From assembly GCA_002238555.1 (NCBI GenBank), contig MPMO01000014.1:1-64000 (forward strand): 64,000 bases of DNA, read 5' to 3'. The translations under genes and the position numbers were made by a program. Under the pieces are notes generated by a model that was not told the DNA's origin, made no database searches, and saw nothing but the letters and a program-made list of their open reading frames with translations. Below, piece after piece: positions 46,603-56,315 of the stretch. Source of the DNA: Caldilineaceae bacterium bin34. Its GTDB lineage: Bacteria > Chloroflexota > Anaerolineae > Caldilineales > Caldilineaceae. Position 1 is the first letter of the stretch; each line of letters starts with the position of its first letter.

Positions 46603-46998
46603 TCAGACAACGTGCGGCCAGGGTGTCGGCCAGTGGTCCTCCACACGACGCGCTTCTTCGGCCCCGGGCCACGGCGGCATGGTGACGAAGACGAAGCGGA
46701 GGTCTTCGTCGCCTTTATTGCGGAACTGGAAGTGCGTTCCACACTCAATAGTCAAGGCGATACCTGCCTCTACGTCGAGTACCGAATCCGCCCCCTCGCA
46801 CCGTCGCCAGACCTGCCCCGTCCCGGCCAAGCAGTACCACGCCTCGTCGACCGTGGCGTGGACGACCGCCATGGAAACGGCATCCTGCGGCAGCGTGCAA
46901 TGCACCATGCTGCCCTGAGCGACAGCCACCAGCTCGCGAATTTGCGAACCATCGGGCGCGACAACCGCCCTGACGTCCGCGAGACGCACGGCTTGCAT
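46603..46998 (-). CDS. Small cupin-domain protein
   Basis: A 131-residue single-domain cupin. The two motifs are recognisable but relaxed: VVHATVDEAWYCLAGTGQVW (motif 1) and ECGTHFQFRNKGDEDLRFVF (motif 2). The first His of motif 1 (HATVDEAWY) is kept, and Glu is present, so a metal could be bound. ATG 46998. It follows the amidohydrolase gene by 68 bp and probably works on the same compound, for instance as an isomerase or sensor. Confidence 0.8.
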   Translation of the reverse strand: MQAVRLADVRAVVAPDGSQIRELVAVAQGSMVHCTLPQDAVSMAVVHATVDEAWYCLAGTGQVWRRCEGADSVLDVEAGIALTIECGTHFQFRNKGDEDLRFVFVTMPPWPGAEEARRVEDHWPTPWPHVV

Positions 46999-47066
46999 CA
47001 GGCATCCTCCGCCGGAATCACGTGCGTGGTGGAACATCCGTTCCCAGATCGTCTGCGCAGTCCACC

Positions 47067-48380
47067 TCAATGGGTCGCCTCTCGCCTCTGGAGTCTTGCA
47101 AAGCAGTCGTACTGGTTGCGGTGCATCATCCGTTCGGCGTAGGCCATCGCCTCCCGTTCCGACAGATGACCCTCTTCAACTTCCCGCTGCAGCGTGTACG
47201 TGAGCCAGTACCTTGCCTGCATGGCGTAGGCATAGGATGCAATCGGCCAGGACGTGTCGGCCCCGAACACGAACACCTTGTTGGCCGGAACCGAGTGGAT
47301 GGCGTGGCGCAGGAAGTTCGACGCATCCAACGGGTTGATGCTCCAGGCCCAACACATGTCCACATAGGCATTGGGATAGTGCTTGGCCAGGGCCGCCAAC
47401 TCCATCGAATACGGATAGGAGTTGTGCATGAGGACGAAGTCCGTGTCCGGATGGGCCGCCAGCAGTCCGCACAGGTGCTCGCAGGAGATGAAGTCCAGCG
47501 GCATGCGGCTGTGACCGGCGTAGTAGCCGGTGTGGATCTTGATTGGCAGCGAGTGCTCGGAAGCCAGACCGCTACACACATCCAGGAACCAGTCGCCCAG
47601 CAGATTGTGTTCCTCGGGGGTTAGCTCCTTGGGTGTTTTCAGGTACCGGTCCAGCAGACGGGCCGCGTCGTCCCTGTCCCGCTTTTGCCAGGCCAGGGTC
47701 CGGATATAGGCGTGTTGTGTCTTGCAGGCCACGGCCTCCGCCCCGAAGCGTTCAAACAGCTTGGCAACCGCGACCTCCGCCGATCGCAGATCCGTAACCG
47801 CCTCGCCCGTGAGCCGTCCAAGCGCATCCGCATCCGGCTTGCCGACCACCAAGTCCCACAGCGAAATGTCGTAGAGGAAATAGTCCGGATCCTCCTCGTC
47901 GGTCACAATCTCCATCGTGAAGTCGTCAATCTGAACGTGATCCAGATGCGCGTCCTCCTGCAGGATTTGCAGGCGGGTCCGGGTTCGCATCAGCTCGGCA
48001 TGGGTGCCCTGGGCGTCCGTCAGGGTTGCCGGAGTCAACTCCTCCAATCCGTAGAAGTGCTCGGCGGCCAACCGCACCCCCTCACCGTACCCGGTGTGCC
48101 GGCAACGGCTCCACGCTTCCTCCACTGCGCGAAAGCGTTCCGCCACGGATCCCGCCTCCGGATTGAACAGGTCGTCAACGGCCCCCGGACTGGCGCCGGC
48201 CACGACCAGGTCCGCGATCACGTAGTTCTCGAAGAGCGCCCCCAGGATATCCACCTTCTCCGGTGTGAAATCGGTATGGCGCTGCAGATGCTCATGGGTA
48301 TCGCAGAGAGCTGTTTCAAGAACCTTGTGCACAAGGTCCGAGTTGCCAAGGGAGGACCAGCAGGAGAGGTTGGGTTTCAT
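47067..48380 (-). CDS. Amidohydrolase-superfamily protein
   Basis: A 437-residue TIM-barrel metal-dependent hydrolase of the amidohydrolase-2 type. The N-terminal metal-binding HxH is in CDTHEHLQRHTDF; later ligands are likely in KIHTGYYAGHS, FVLMHNSYPYSMELA and VFGADTSWP (Asp after strand 8). GAGGAA lies just before ATG 48380. It sits between a phosphodiesterase-family gene and a cupin, suggesting a short catabolic pathway; decarboxylase, lactonase or uronate-isomerase-type activity would all fit the fold. Confidence 0.82.
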   Translation of the reverse strand: MKPNLSCWSSLGNSDLVHKVLETALCDTHEHLQRHTDFTPEKVDILGALFENYVIADLVVAGASPGAVDDLFNPEAGSVAERFRAVEEAWSRCRHTGYGEGVRLAAEHFYGLEELTPATLTDAQGTHAELMRTRTRLQILQEDAHLDHVQIDDFTMEIVTDEEDPDYFLYDISLWDLVVGKPDADALGRLTGEAVTDLRSAEVAVAKLFERFGAEAVACKTQHAYIRTLAWQKRDRDDAARLLDRYLKTPKELTPEEHNLLGDWFLDVCSGLASEHSLPIKIHTGYYAGHSRMPLDFISCEHLCGLLAAHPDTDFVLMHNSYPYSMELAALAKHYPNAYVDMCWAWSINPLDASNFLRHAIHSVPANKVFVFGADTSWPIASYAYAMQARYWLTYTLQREVEEGHLSEREAMAYAERMMHRNQYDCFARLQRREATH

Positions 48381-48436
48381 GGGATTCCTCGGCCAGGTGT
48401 GGGCGACTGGTTGCCTGATGTGAACTTGCGACGGGG

Positions 48437-50398
48437 TCAGCCTCCGCTGCCCGTGGACATGTCGAAACCTTCCCACAGGTCGCGGACAACCGTGCCCTGG
48501 GACTGCTGCGGCGGTTCTATCCCCAGGATGCGGCACAGCGTGGGGACCACGTCCGCCGCATGAATGTATCCCAGCTGATCGGTATTTCGTTCATAGTCCT
48601 GCTTGAGCCCGGGGCCTGCGATCAGGAACGACCCGAAGGTTGACGAAAATCCGTTGTCCGTGGGCAGAAAGCCGCCGTGGTGGGCACCGAACTCCAGCGG
48701 CGCCCCCACGTTGCCGCCGCCGACAATGCCCTTCCATTGGGGATAGTAGCCGCTGACGTAGTCGTGCTCGTACACGAACACCACGTCGCCGCACTGGTCG
48801 CCCCACTGGCCCAGGATGTAGGCATCCCGCCGGGGCAGGGCGATGGCCACCACCGTTTGTCCGGTCTCCTCGTCCACCCAGGTGCGGAGGGCCGTCAGCA
48901 ATTCCCTCTCGATGTCGTTGAACCTGTCCGAGCCGCGCTCGGCGTTGATCGTGATGTCAAAGCCGCGCCGCCGCAGGTACGCCTTGGTGCGAGTCCAGTC
49001 AATCTGGTCGTCAGAGAGCCGATCCTGATCCTCCGCCACCGCCGCAGGGCCGTCCCGCAACACCAGGAAACCCGTGTCGCAGAGGAACTTGCGTACGTTG
49101 ACCACGCGCACGTCCGGGTAGGCCCCGTGGTCGGCCAGCACGCCGACGTATACGTCGTCCCCGGCCAGTTCCGCCTGGGTCTCCTGCATGCGGGCAATGA
49201 TTCCGTCCCCGACCCGGTACGCCTGCCTGAACATCTCCATGTGCTCCTCCTTGCGGGCCGGATCGAAGCCGGGGCAGACCGGATCGACATCCGCCAGGTG
49301 GATGTGGTTCAGGTAGTCGTACAGGTGCCAGTGGCAGGTGAAGTAGACGCTGTCCCTTTCCGTCAGCATGTAGTGACCCACCTCCGCAAACCAGTGGCCC
49401 TGGTATGCGCACTCCTCCAGGGCCGTGGCGAAGTCGGTCATGCCCGAGGTGTAGGGGATCATCGAGGCATGTTCCTGGTACGGGCCGAACCGCTCCCGCA
49501 GCAGATCCTCCAGTTCCGGATCACCGTAGCTGTAGCCGTGCACATGGGTAATCTGGCTGCGATAGATCTTGAGGTGCTGGCCGCCGGGGTCCAGTTCCAT
49601 GACCTTGAACCGCAGAGCGGCTTCGATACTGCCGTCCGGAACCGCGAAGTCGTCCACCAGCCAGTCCGTCCATTCCCGGACTCCCACCGCGGCCAGGATG
49701 CGGTTGCCGTCCTTCTCGCGCGCCAGATGAACCCGATCGTACTCCTCGGCGGACGCGGTCACCAACACGGAATAGCGCTGCGCGGTGTTGCCGAACCGGG
49801 ACACGATCTCGACTTCCGTCTCCAGCGGAGGCTTGTGACTCGGCGGCAGATTCCGCCAGTCGACCGCCATGGTCAGACCGGCGATGCCCTGAATGCTCCT
49901 GGAACCGGCCACGGGGGCACCGTCATGGCCAATCATGAAGTCGTCGCTGCCGGCACCTGTAACGTAGGCCTGGCAGGCTGCCACCTCGAACTCGGTGTGG
50001 GCATGGCCCGGATGGCCCAGCCCGTCCAGGATCGTGCTGGCCGCGGCACCTGAGGGGAAGGCTCCCGGGTAGTGCAGGGCCGTGCCCTTCAAGCCGGCCT
50101 GTTCCAGCGCGTTCCATATTCGGTCGGCCCGGTTGCTCCGCCCGTCGAAACTGTCGATGTCCTCACCCGAAGGCAGGCTGGTTTCCCAGGTGGACACCTG
50201 GTGGGTTCCCGTATGCGCCCCGGTGGACAGCGTGGCCCAGTTGGTGGGCGTCCAGACCGGAAAGGAGCAGAAGGTCTGGTTGTGGGTGCCTTCCGCCATG
50301 AGACGGGCAAACGCGGGCAGGGAACCTTCCTGGGCGAAGTACCGAACCATCGGCAGAATGAGGCCGTCCATGCCAAATGCATACGCTCGTTTCACCAT
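48437..50398 (-). CDS. Alkaline-phosphatase-superfamily phosphodiesterase/pyrophosphatase
   Basis: A 653-residue protein of the type I phosphodiesterase/nucleotide pyrophosphatase family. First metal ligand in AFGMDGLILPM (Asp10), nucleophile Thr in PVWTPTNWATLSTGAHTGTH, then VGVLADHGAYPDVRVVN (Asp-His pair) and EFGAHHGGFLPTDNGF (His). No signal peptide, so it acts in the cytoplasm. It leads the operon with the amidohydrolase and cupin. Substrate could be a phosphodiester, a phosphonate or a sulfate ester. Confidence 0.85.
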   Translation of the reverse strand: MVKRAYAFGMDGLILPMVRYFAQEGSLPAFARLMAEGTHNQTFCSFPVWTPTNWATLSTGAHTGTHQVSTWETSLPSGEDIDSFDGRSNRADRIWNALEQAGLKGTALHYPGAFPSGAAASTILDGLGHPGHAHTEFEVAACQAYVTGAGSDDFMIGHDGAPVAGSRSIQGIAGLTMAVDWRNLPPSHKPPLETEVEIVSRFGNTAQRYSVLVTASAEEYDRVHLAREKDGNRILAAVGVREWTDWLVDDFAVPDGSIEAALRFKVMELDPGGQHLKIYRSQITHVHGYSYGDPELEDLLRERFGPYQEHASMIPYTSGMTDFATALEECAYQGHWFAEVGHYMLTERDSVYFTCHWHLYDYLNHIHLADVDPVCPGFDPARKEEHMEMFRQAYRVGDGIIARMQETQAELAGDDVYVGVLADHGAYPDVRVVNVRKFLCDTGFLVLRDGPAAVAEDQDRLSDDQIDWTRTKAYLRRRGFDITINAERGSDRFNDIERELLTALRTWVDEETGQTVVAIALPRRDAYILGQWGDQCGDVVFVYEHDYVSGYYPQWKGIVGGGNVGAPLEFGAHHGGFLPTDNGFSSTFGSFLIAGPGLKQDYERNTDQLGYIHAADVVPTLCRILGIEPPQQSQGTVVRDLWEGFDMSTGSGG

Positions 50399-50816
50399 GG
50401 ATGACCTCTCACTTCAATACAGATGGATCCTGAATCGTCGCTCTCGGATCCGGGTGGCCGTCCTTCGCCCCCGGAACCCGCGAAGCAACCCATACCATTA
50501 TCGCGGCCTGGCTCCCCGGCTCGGACAGGACGGCTTGGATACGCTAACGGATGGCCAAGACACAGGATGCCAGCTGCCTGTGCATGTGTATGCGGGAACC
50601 CGGCCAGTACATGCATCCACCAGACGTTCACCCGCCGTATCCGTTGGTGACGTTGTGTCACGAGTTCCCATACTTTCGGATTTCCTGACACAATGGAAGA
50701 ATCCGGGAACCGATGCCGTCCTCCACGCAGCCCGCAGCATGGAGGCCTTGAACGAAAGGTCTCCCTTGTGATATCCCGCCCGCTTTGCTTTGCCAAACCA
50801 AGGAAACGATCCAGCC
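50399..50816. other. Divergent intergenic region
   Basis: Lies between the phosphodiesterase operon (minus) and the aminotransferase (plus). GTGAC-5-GTCAC at 50648-50662 is a small inverted repeat that could be an operator half-site pair. No gene recognised. Confidence 0.4.
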
Positions 50817-52064
50817 GTGCCTCTGCAACTGAACCACGTCCGCAGCCAGTTCCCCTCGCTTCAGGAGCACTATGACGGTGCACCGGCAGTGTTCTGCGAC
50901 AGTCCGGGGGGCTCGCAGATGCCGGAATCCGTGGTCATGGCCATGCAGGAGTACCTGGGGCGCTTCATGGCCAACACGGGAGGGCAGTTCGCAACCAGCA
51001 TCGCCACGGACGAAGTGGTGGCGGAAGCCCATCGGCTGGCCGCCGACTTCATGCACTGTGCCCCGCAGGAAGTGGTGTTCGGCGCCAACATGACCAACCT
51101 GACCTATCTGATCAGCCGCAGCGTAGGCCGGACCCTGAGCCACGGGGACGAGATCATCGTTTCGGAACTGGATCACGAAGCCAACATCGCGCCTTGGCTG
51201 CAGATGGCCGAGGAACGCAACCTGGTCGTGCATTGGGCGCGGATCAACCGGGAAACGTGCACGTTGAACCTGGAGCAGCTGCGGTCGCTGATTGGCCGGC
51301 GCACGCGCCTCATCGCGGTGGGACTGGCCAGCAACTTCTCCGGATCCGTCAATCCCGTAGCCCACATCGCCACCTGGGCCCGCGCCGCAGGCGCCATGGT
51401 CTATGTGGACGCGGTGCACTACGCACCCCACGGCCTGTTGGATGTCCGCGCCCTGGACTGCGACTTCCTGGTGACCAGTGCCTACAAGCACTTCGGTCCC
51501 CACCTGGGCATCCTGTACGGAAAGGAGCGCCATCTCAACCGCCTCCCGGCCTATCAGGTCAGGGCCCACGACGGGTCGCTGCCCGGAAAGTTCGAGATCG
51601 GCACCGCGAACTTCGAGGCGCTGGCCGGCTTCTGCGCCTGCATCCAGTACATTTCGTCGTTGGCGGCCGGCGATCCCAATCTGCTCATCTCCGCCTCGCG
51701 GCGCGACATGATTGAGACTGCGTTCGGATTGATCCGGGAGCACGAGCGCAACCTGATGAACCGCTTCCTGGAGGGCCTCCGCAACCTGGCCGGCTACCGG
51801 CTCTACGGCCTGCCCTCCGCCACCGACCGCGTGCCCACGTTCGCCCTGCGGCGGGAAGGAACCACACCCCGGCAACTGGCCATCCACTTGGCCGAACGCA
51901 ACATTTTTGCCTGGGACGGCAACTTCTATGCGCTGGCCGTCGCCGAAGCCTTGGGCGTGGAACAGTCCGGGGGTGTGCTTCGCCTTGGCCTTGCCCACTA
52001 CAACACCGAGAACGAAGTGGATGCCGTCCTGGATGCGCTCGACTCGGTTCGCCCGGTGGGATGA
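50817..52064 (+). CDS. Class V aminotransferase, cysteine-desulfurase-like (VC1184 type)
   Basis: A 415-residue PLP enzyme resembling cysteine desulfurases. Features: VRSQFPSLQ with FCDSPGGSQMPESV near the N-terminus, ISELDHEANIAPW-like region (VSELDHEANIAPWLQMAEE), YVDAVHYAPHGLLDVRALDC, and the PLP lysine in SAYKHFGPHLGILYG. The desulfurase catalytic Cys loop is not obvious, so sulfur transfer is unproven. GTG 50817 with AAGGA upstream is preferred over TTG 50790. The YcaQ-like gene starts eight bases after its stop. Confidence 0.85.
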   Translation: MPLQLNHVRSQFPSLQEHYDGAPAVFCDSPGGSQMPESVVMAMQEYLGRFMANTGGQFATSIATDEVVAEAHRLAADFMHCAPQEVVFGANMTNLTYLISRSVGRTLSHGDEIIVSELDHEANIAPWLQMAEERNLVVHWARINRETCTLNLEQLRSLIGRRTRLIAVGLASNFSGSVNPVAHIATWARAAGAMVYVDAVHYAPHGLLDVRALDCDFLVTSAYKHFGPHLGILYGKERHLNRLPAYQVRAHDGSLPGKFEIGTANFEALAGFCACIQYISSLAAGDPNLLISASRRDMIETAFGLIREHERNLMNRFLEGLRNLAGYRLYGLPSATDRVPTFALRREGTTPRQLAIHLAERNIFAWDGNFYALAVAEALGVEQSGGVLRLGLAHYNTENEVDAVLDALDSVRPVG

Positions 52065-52071
52065 TCCCGGC

Positions 52072-53340
52072 ATGCCGCCTCCGTTGAAGGCCACGCTCAA
52101 GGCAGCGCGGCGCCTCGCCATCCGCAAGCAGCTGCTGGACAGCCACGCCCTGCTTCGGTCCGAAAGCGACAAGCAGGCGCTTTGCAAGGTTCTGGAAGCC
52201 CTCCGCTGCGTGCAAATCGACCCGATCCGCGCCGTGGAACGAACCGAGCTGCTGGTCCTGTGGAGCCGCCTGGGCGCCTTCCATCCGGGCCTGCTCAACG
52301 AACTGCTCTACACCGACAGGCTCTTCTTCGAGAACTGGGCCCATTGCGCCTCCATCTGCCTGATGGACGACTACCCGTTGTTCCACCACCGGATGCAGGC
52401 ATTTGCCGAGACCGGCGACACGGACGGCAGTCGCACGGCCCAGTGGGTGAAGGAGAACGGAGCCCTGCTGGCGCAGATCCGGAAGGAGTTCCGGACGCGC
52501 GGTCCGTTGGCCTCCCAGGACATCACGGTGGACGTGCCGCATGTGCCCTGGCACTCCACCGGCTGGACGAGCGGGCGCAGCGTGCCGCGCATGCTGGACC
52601 ACCTGTTCTTCCGCGGCGAGTTGATGGTGGCGCAGCGATCGGGCAACCGCAAGGTCTGGCACCTGACCGACGAGTTCCTGCCGCCGTGGGCCGATCGCGC
52701 CCCCATGGCTCCGGACGAGTTCTGCCGCCGGGCCGTGCAACTCGCCCTGAAGGCGCTGGGAACCGGCACGGCCCGGGACATCAAGCACCACTTCATGCGC
52801 CATGCCTATCCCGACCTGGAGACCGGCCTGGCAGCCCTGGTGGCGGAGGAAACCATCCTGCCCGTCGAATTGGTGGACGCCGGGAACCGAGCCGTGCCCG
52901 GCGCGTGGATGGTCCATGCCGAGGATGCAGGGACATTGCAAGGCCTGGAGGCCGACTCGCACTGGGAGGGCCGCACCGTGCTGCTGTCCCCGTTCGACAA
53001 CCTGATTTGCGACCGCAGGCGCAACCGGCCGCTGTTCGACTTCGACTTTACGATCGAGATTTACGTGCCGGTGGCCAAGCGCCGCTACGGGTACTATGTC
53101 CTGCCGATCCTGGCCGGCGACTCCATGCTGGGGCGCGTGGACACCGCAATGGACCGCCAGCGGAACGAACTGCACTTCAGGGCCCTTTTTCTGGAGGAGG
53201 GGCGGGAGCGGGACCTGCACCTCGCCGACGGCCTCGCCCGGACCATGCAGGATCTGGGCACGTTTCTGGGCGCACAGTGCGTCAAACTGGGCAGGCGCAT
53301 GCCGGTCAAATGGCGGCAGGCCCTCAAATCCCACTTGTGA
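52072..53340 (+). CDS. AlkZ/YcaQ-like winged-helix DNA glycosylase-family protein
   Basis: A 422-residue protein of the winged-helix DNA-binding/YcaQ (HTH_42) family. YcaQ and AlkZ unhook interstrand DNA crosslinks or remove bulky adducts, using a Gln-x-Asp/Gln motif in the first winged helix. Here CVQIDPIRAVERTELLVLWS carries Q48-I49-D50 in the right place. Further family segments: FFENWAHCASICLMDDYPLF, LLSPFDNLICDRRR, YGYYVLPILAGD and DTAMDRQ. Probably a repair enzyme; co-transcribed with the aminotransferase. Confidence 0.85.
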   Translation: MPPPLKATLKAARRLAIRKQLLDSHALLRSESDKQALCKVLEALRCVQIDPIRAVERTELLVLWSRLGAFHPGLLNELLYTDRLFFENWAHCASICLMDDYPLFHHRMQAFAETGDTDGSRTAQWVKENGALLAQIRKEFRTRGPLASQDITVDVPHVPWHSTGWTSGRSVPRMLDHLFFRGELMVAQRSGNRKVWHLTDEFLPPWADRAPMAPDEFCRRAVQLALKALGTGTARDIKHHFMRHAYPDLETGLAALVAEETILPVELVDAGNRAVPGAWMVHAEDAGTLQGLEADSHWEGRTVLLSPFDNLICDRRRNRPLFDFDFTIEIYVPVAKRRYGYYVLPILAGDSMLGRVDTAMDRQRNELHFRALFLEEGRERDLHLADGLARTMQDLGTFLGAQCVKLGRRMPVKWRQALKSHL

Positions 53341-53842
53341 GTCTTGTGATCGGTTGGGCTGAAGTGCGGGTTTGAACGCTGCCACGGAAGACTCCGGTGG
53401 CAACGCGGTGTGGACGAGGCCGCCGTTGTGGCGGAAGCCTGTCGGCTGTGGGAGGGCCCGCGTCCGCCGGCGGACGCGAGGCGCCACGGTCCATGTGGCT
53501 CTTGGGCAACCCGATGCCAGACCCAACACCGGATCCCAGACCAAACAGGCGGCGAAGTCGGAGCAATTCAACACACGACCAGGGTTGGAAGGGTCGACAC
53601 CATGCGGAAAGCGGATTGCCACTTCGCCTTGGGTTCACGTGAATCCACGGTCCCGCCTCGCCCGTTGAACCCCATGGCAAGACACTTGACGGGACCGGGT
53701 AGGATCGGTAACGGAACCGGCAAGCGTTCACAACAACCAATTCACGTCCAAGCCCAGCACGGGGCCGCGCGGACGCACGCCGAATACATTAAGCCGCCAA
53801 ACCATTCAGGGCAGTCACAACACAAGAAAGCAGGGCCGGAAC
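53341..53842. other. Intergenic region upstream of the desaturase-Rieske operon
   Basis: No gene recognised in about 500 bp. TACATT near 53785 is the only -10-like sequence before the desaturase ATG and lacks a -35. Confidence 0.4.
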
Positions 53843-55255
53843 ATGAGCGTACAGGCAATGCCAAGGGACTATTCGCTCACGGGAGCCGCCGGGCAAGCCG
53901 TTCCCCTGGACGATTTCGACATCGAGTCGCGGATGGACGGCGTGTGGTGGAAACCCACGCTGCCCCGGCAGGAAATGCGGGCCTTCATGGAACGTACCGA
54001 CGGACCGGCCCTGGCCCACTTCGGCCTCTGGTTCGTGCTGCTTGCCGCCAGCGGGACATGGGCGGCGCTGGCTTGGGGAACGTGGTGGGCCGTCCCCGCG
54101 TTTCTGGTCTACGGGACGATCTACTCGTCGGCGGATGCCCGTTGGCATGAATGCGGCCACGGCACGCCGTTCCGGACCCAGTGGCTGAACGAACTCTTCT
54201 ACCACATCAGTTCGTTCCTAACCCTGCGGGAAGCGTACATGTGGCGCTGGAGCCACTCCCGCCACCATACGGACACCTATTTTGTCGGTCTCGATCCCGA
54301 GATTCAGGTACAGCGGCCCGCCGATCTGCTGAAGATCGTCATGGACTTCCTCTACCTGCGGAGCGGGCCACCTGAAGTCTGGCGCGTGGTACGCAATGCG
54401 TTTGGCCGACCCGCAGCGGACGTGCGGCACTTTGTGCCGGAGGCGGAACGGAGCAAGATGTACTGGTCGAGCCGGGTCTATGTGGCGATTATTGTCGGCT
54501 TCGCCATTTGGTCGATTGCCATCTGGAGCTTCCTGCCCATGATGTTCATCCTCCTGCCGCGGTTCTACGGAGGCTGGCTGCATCAACTGCTCGGCCTGAC
54601 GCAGCACGCGGGCCTCGGCGAGGACACGCACGACCACCGGGAGAACACCCGCACCGTGTTTGTCAATCCGGTCTACCGCTACCTGTACATGAACATGAAC
54701 TATCACATCGAGCACCACTCCATGCCGATGGTCCCCTACCACGCGTTGGGACGGTTCCATGAAGCGGTGAAGGACCAGATGCCACCCGCCTATCCGAACC
54801 TGTGGGTGGTGTACAAGGAAATGATTCCGGCGCTGATCAAGCAGGCGACGGAAGACCCGAGCTACCAGATCATGCGGCCAACCCCCACGGAAAAAGGTAG
54901 GTCTGCGGAAGTGGAAGCCACAGCTGCAGCCACCGCGGACAGCGAGTGGATCGAAGTCTGTCCCATCGGCCAACTCGAGGAAAATGATGTTGTGCGCGTG
55001 GACCACGGCGGCCGGTTCTTCGCCGTGTGCCGCTTGGAAGGAGATGCCTATCACGCCACCGACGGCCTCTGTACCCACGAATACGCCGACCTGACCGACG
55101 GCATCGTCTTCGACGGCGTCATCGAGTGTCCACTCCACAACGGACGCTTCGATGTCGTCAGCGGCGATGCGGTCCGCTCGCCCGCCTGTGGCAGCCTGCA
55201 GACCTATCCCGTCGAAGTGCGCGGAGACGGCATCTTCCTGCGCGTGCGCACCTGA
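53843..55255 (+). CDS. Fatty-acid-desaturase-family oxygenase fused to a Rieske ferredoxin
   Basis: A 470-residue fusion. Residues 55-335 form a membrane diiron domain with four to six hydrophobic segments and three histidine boxes: HECGH (102-106), HSRHH (138-142) and HIEHH (288-292). After a linker of about 30 residues the C-terminus is a Rieske [2Fe-2S] domain with C410-x-H412 and C429-x2-H432 separated by 16 residues. In rhizobial rhizopine breakdown the same two activities are separate proteins (MocD-like and MocE-like); here the ferredoxin is built in, so electrons can pass directly to the diiron site. Probably a hydroxylase or demethylase of a small molecule rather than a lipid desaturase. 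First of three genes with an epimerase and a sialidase. Confidence 0.88.
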   Translation: MSVQAMPRDYSLTGAAGQAVPLDDFDIESRMDGVWWKPTLPRQEMRAFMERTDGPALAHFGLWFVLLAASGTWAALAWGTWWAVPAFLVYGTIYSSADARWHECGHGTPFRTQWLNELFYHISSFLTLREAYMWRWSHSRHHTDTYFVGLDPEIQVQRPADLLKIVMDFLYLRSGPPEVWRVVRNAFGRPAADVRHFVPEAERSKMYWSSRVYVAIIVGFAIWSIAIWSFLPMMFILLPRFYGGWLHQLLGLTQHAGLGEDTHDHRENTRTVFVNPVYRYLYMNMNYHIEHHSMPMVPYHALGRFHEAVKDQMPPAYPNLWVVYKEMIPALIKQATEDPSYQIMRPTPTEKGRSAEVEATAAATADSEWIEVCPIGQLEENDVVRVDHGGRFFAVCRLEGDAYHATDGLCTHEYADLTDGIVFDGVIECPLHNGRFDVVSGDAVRSPACGSLQTYPVEVRGDGIFLRVRT

Positions 55256-55408
55256 TCGGAAAGGACGGCACCTGCGAGACGAGACACGGATCGGTCTCGC
55301 CGCGCAATCACAGAGTGAAGACAGTGGCCGCCAAGCCGCGCCGCTCCCATACCGACGGGGCTCGTCCATCGGAACCCGCCCGTTTCCCCATGCATGTTGG
55401 AGATCCTT

Positions 55409-56212
55409 ATGTCAAACAATCCCCTGAAGGTACACATTACAGGCGTGTACGGCCTCATCGGCAATCTTGTCTACGGCCATCTCAACAGGCAGCCGGAACG
55501 CTATGACGTCCACGGCAGCAGCCGGCGTTCCGCCGGTTCCACCCGCGCCGACGCCGATTCCCTGATACGGCTGCCGGACACGCACTTTGTGCAGGCCGAT
55601 CTGGGGGATGCCGACGCCATGAGGCAGGCCATCGCCGGCATGGACGCCGTGCTGCACATCGGGGCGGTGCCGGATCCCGCGGCCCCGTTCGAGGACGTGC
55701 TGCACAGCAACGTGGTCGGCACCTACAACGTGCTGGAGGCCTGTCGGGAAGCCGGGGTCAAGCGCCTGGTATACGCCAGTTCCGTCATGGCCACCATGGG
55801 CTACTTCTACTATCAGGAACCCTACAACGCGATCCGCGAGGAGCGCTTCGACGACGTGCCGGACGACATTCCCCTCATCACGCCTGCGGATCCGCCCCGT
55901 CCCACCGAACCCTATTCGGCCAGCAAGGTCTGGGGGGAAGGCATCTGCCGGACCTACCACGATGCCCACGACATCGCCACCGTGTGCCTGCGCATCGGGG
56001 CCGTCAACAAGGAGGACCGCAGCCTGTTTGGCTGGACCGATTCCCTCTGGTGCAGCCAGCGGGACGTGGCCAACATCATCGAACTCGCGCTGCAGGCGAC
56101 CGCGTCGCCCTGTTTCCACATCTGCTACGGGATTTCGGACAATCGGCATCGCTGGGTTGATCTGGAGCCTTCGCGGCAGGCGCTGGGTTTTGAGCCCCGG
56201 GACGGCGCGTAG
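55409..56212 (+). CDS. NAD(P)-dependent epimerase/dehydratase, uronate-dehydrogenase-like
   Basis: A 267-residue extended SDR protein. Nucleotide-binding motif HITGVYGLIGNLVYGHL (a variant GxxGxxG), acidic residue region QADLGDADAMRQAI, and the catalytic Y-x3-K in EPYSASKVWGEG. The short length and C-terminal SQRDVANIIELAL resemble uronate dehydrogenases, which oxidise glucuronate/galacturonate at C1. GGAG six bases before ATG 55409 decides the start over ATG 55394. It lies 153 bp after the desaturase-Rieske gene and 103 bp before the sialidase. Confidence 0.8.
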   Translation: MSNNPLKVHITGVYGLIGNLVYGHLNRQPERYDVHGSSRRSAGSTRADADSLIRLPDTHFVQADLGDADAMRQAIAGMDAVLHIGAVPDPAAPFEDVLHSNVVGTYNVLEACREAGVKRLVYASSVMATMGYFYYQEPYNAIREERFDDVPDDIPLITPADPPRPTEPYSASKVWGEGICRTYHDAHDIATVCLRIGAVNKEDRSLFGWTDSLWCSQRDVANIIELALQATASPCFHICYGISDNRHRWVDLEPSRQALGFEPRDGA

Positions 56213-56315
56213 TCCAGCCCGTCCGACGTGGCCGACCATGCCTATAGGATCTCCATTCCCTGCCGGTGGCAGAATCCCGGCCACCACCCAACCGAAGTCC
56301 GGAGACGACGCCATC

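Noticed and set aside
51685..53622. Minus-strand frame opposite the aminotransferase and YcaQ-like genes
   Set aside because: Composition-driven open frame; plus strand holds two well-conserved genes.
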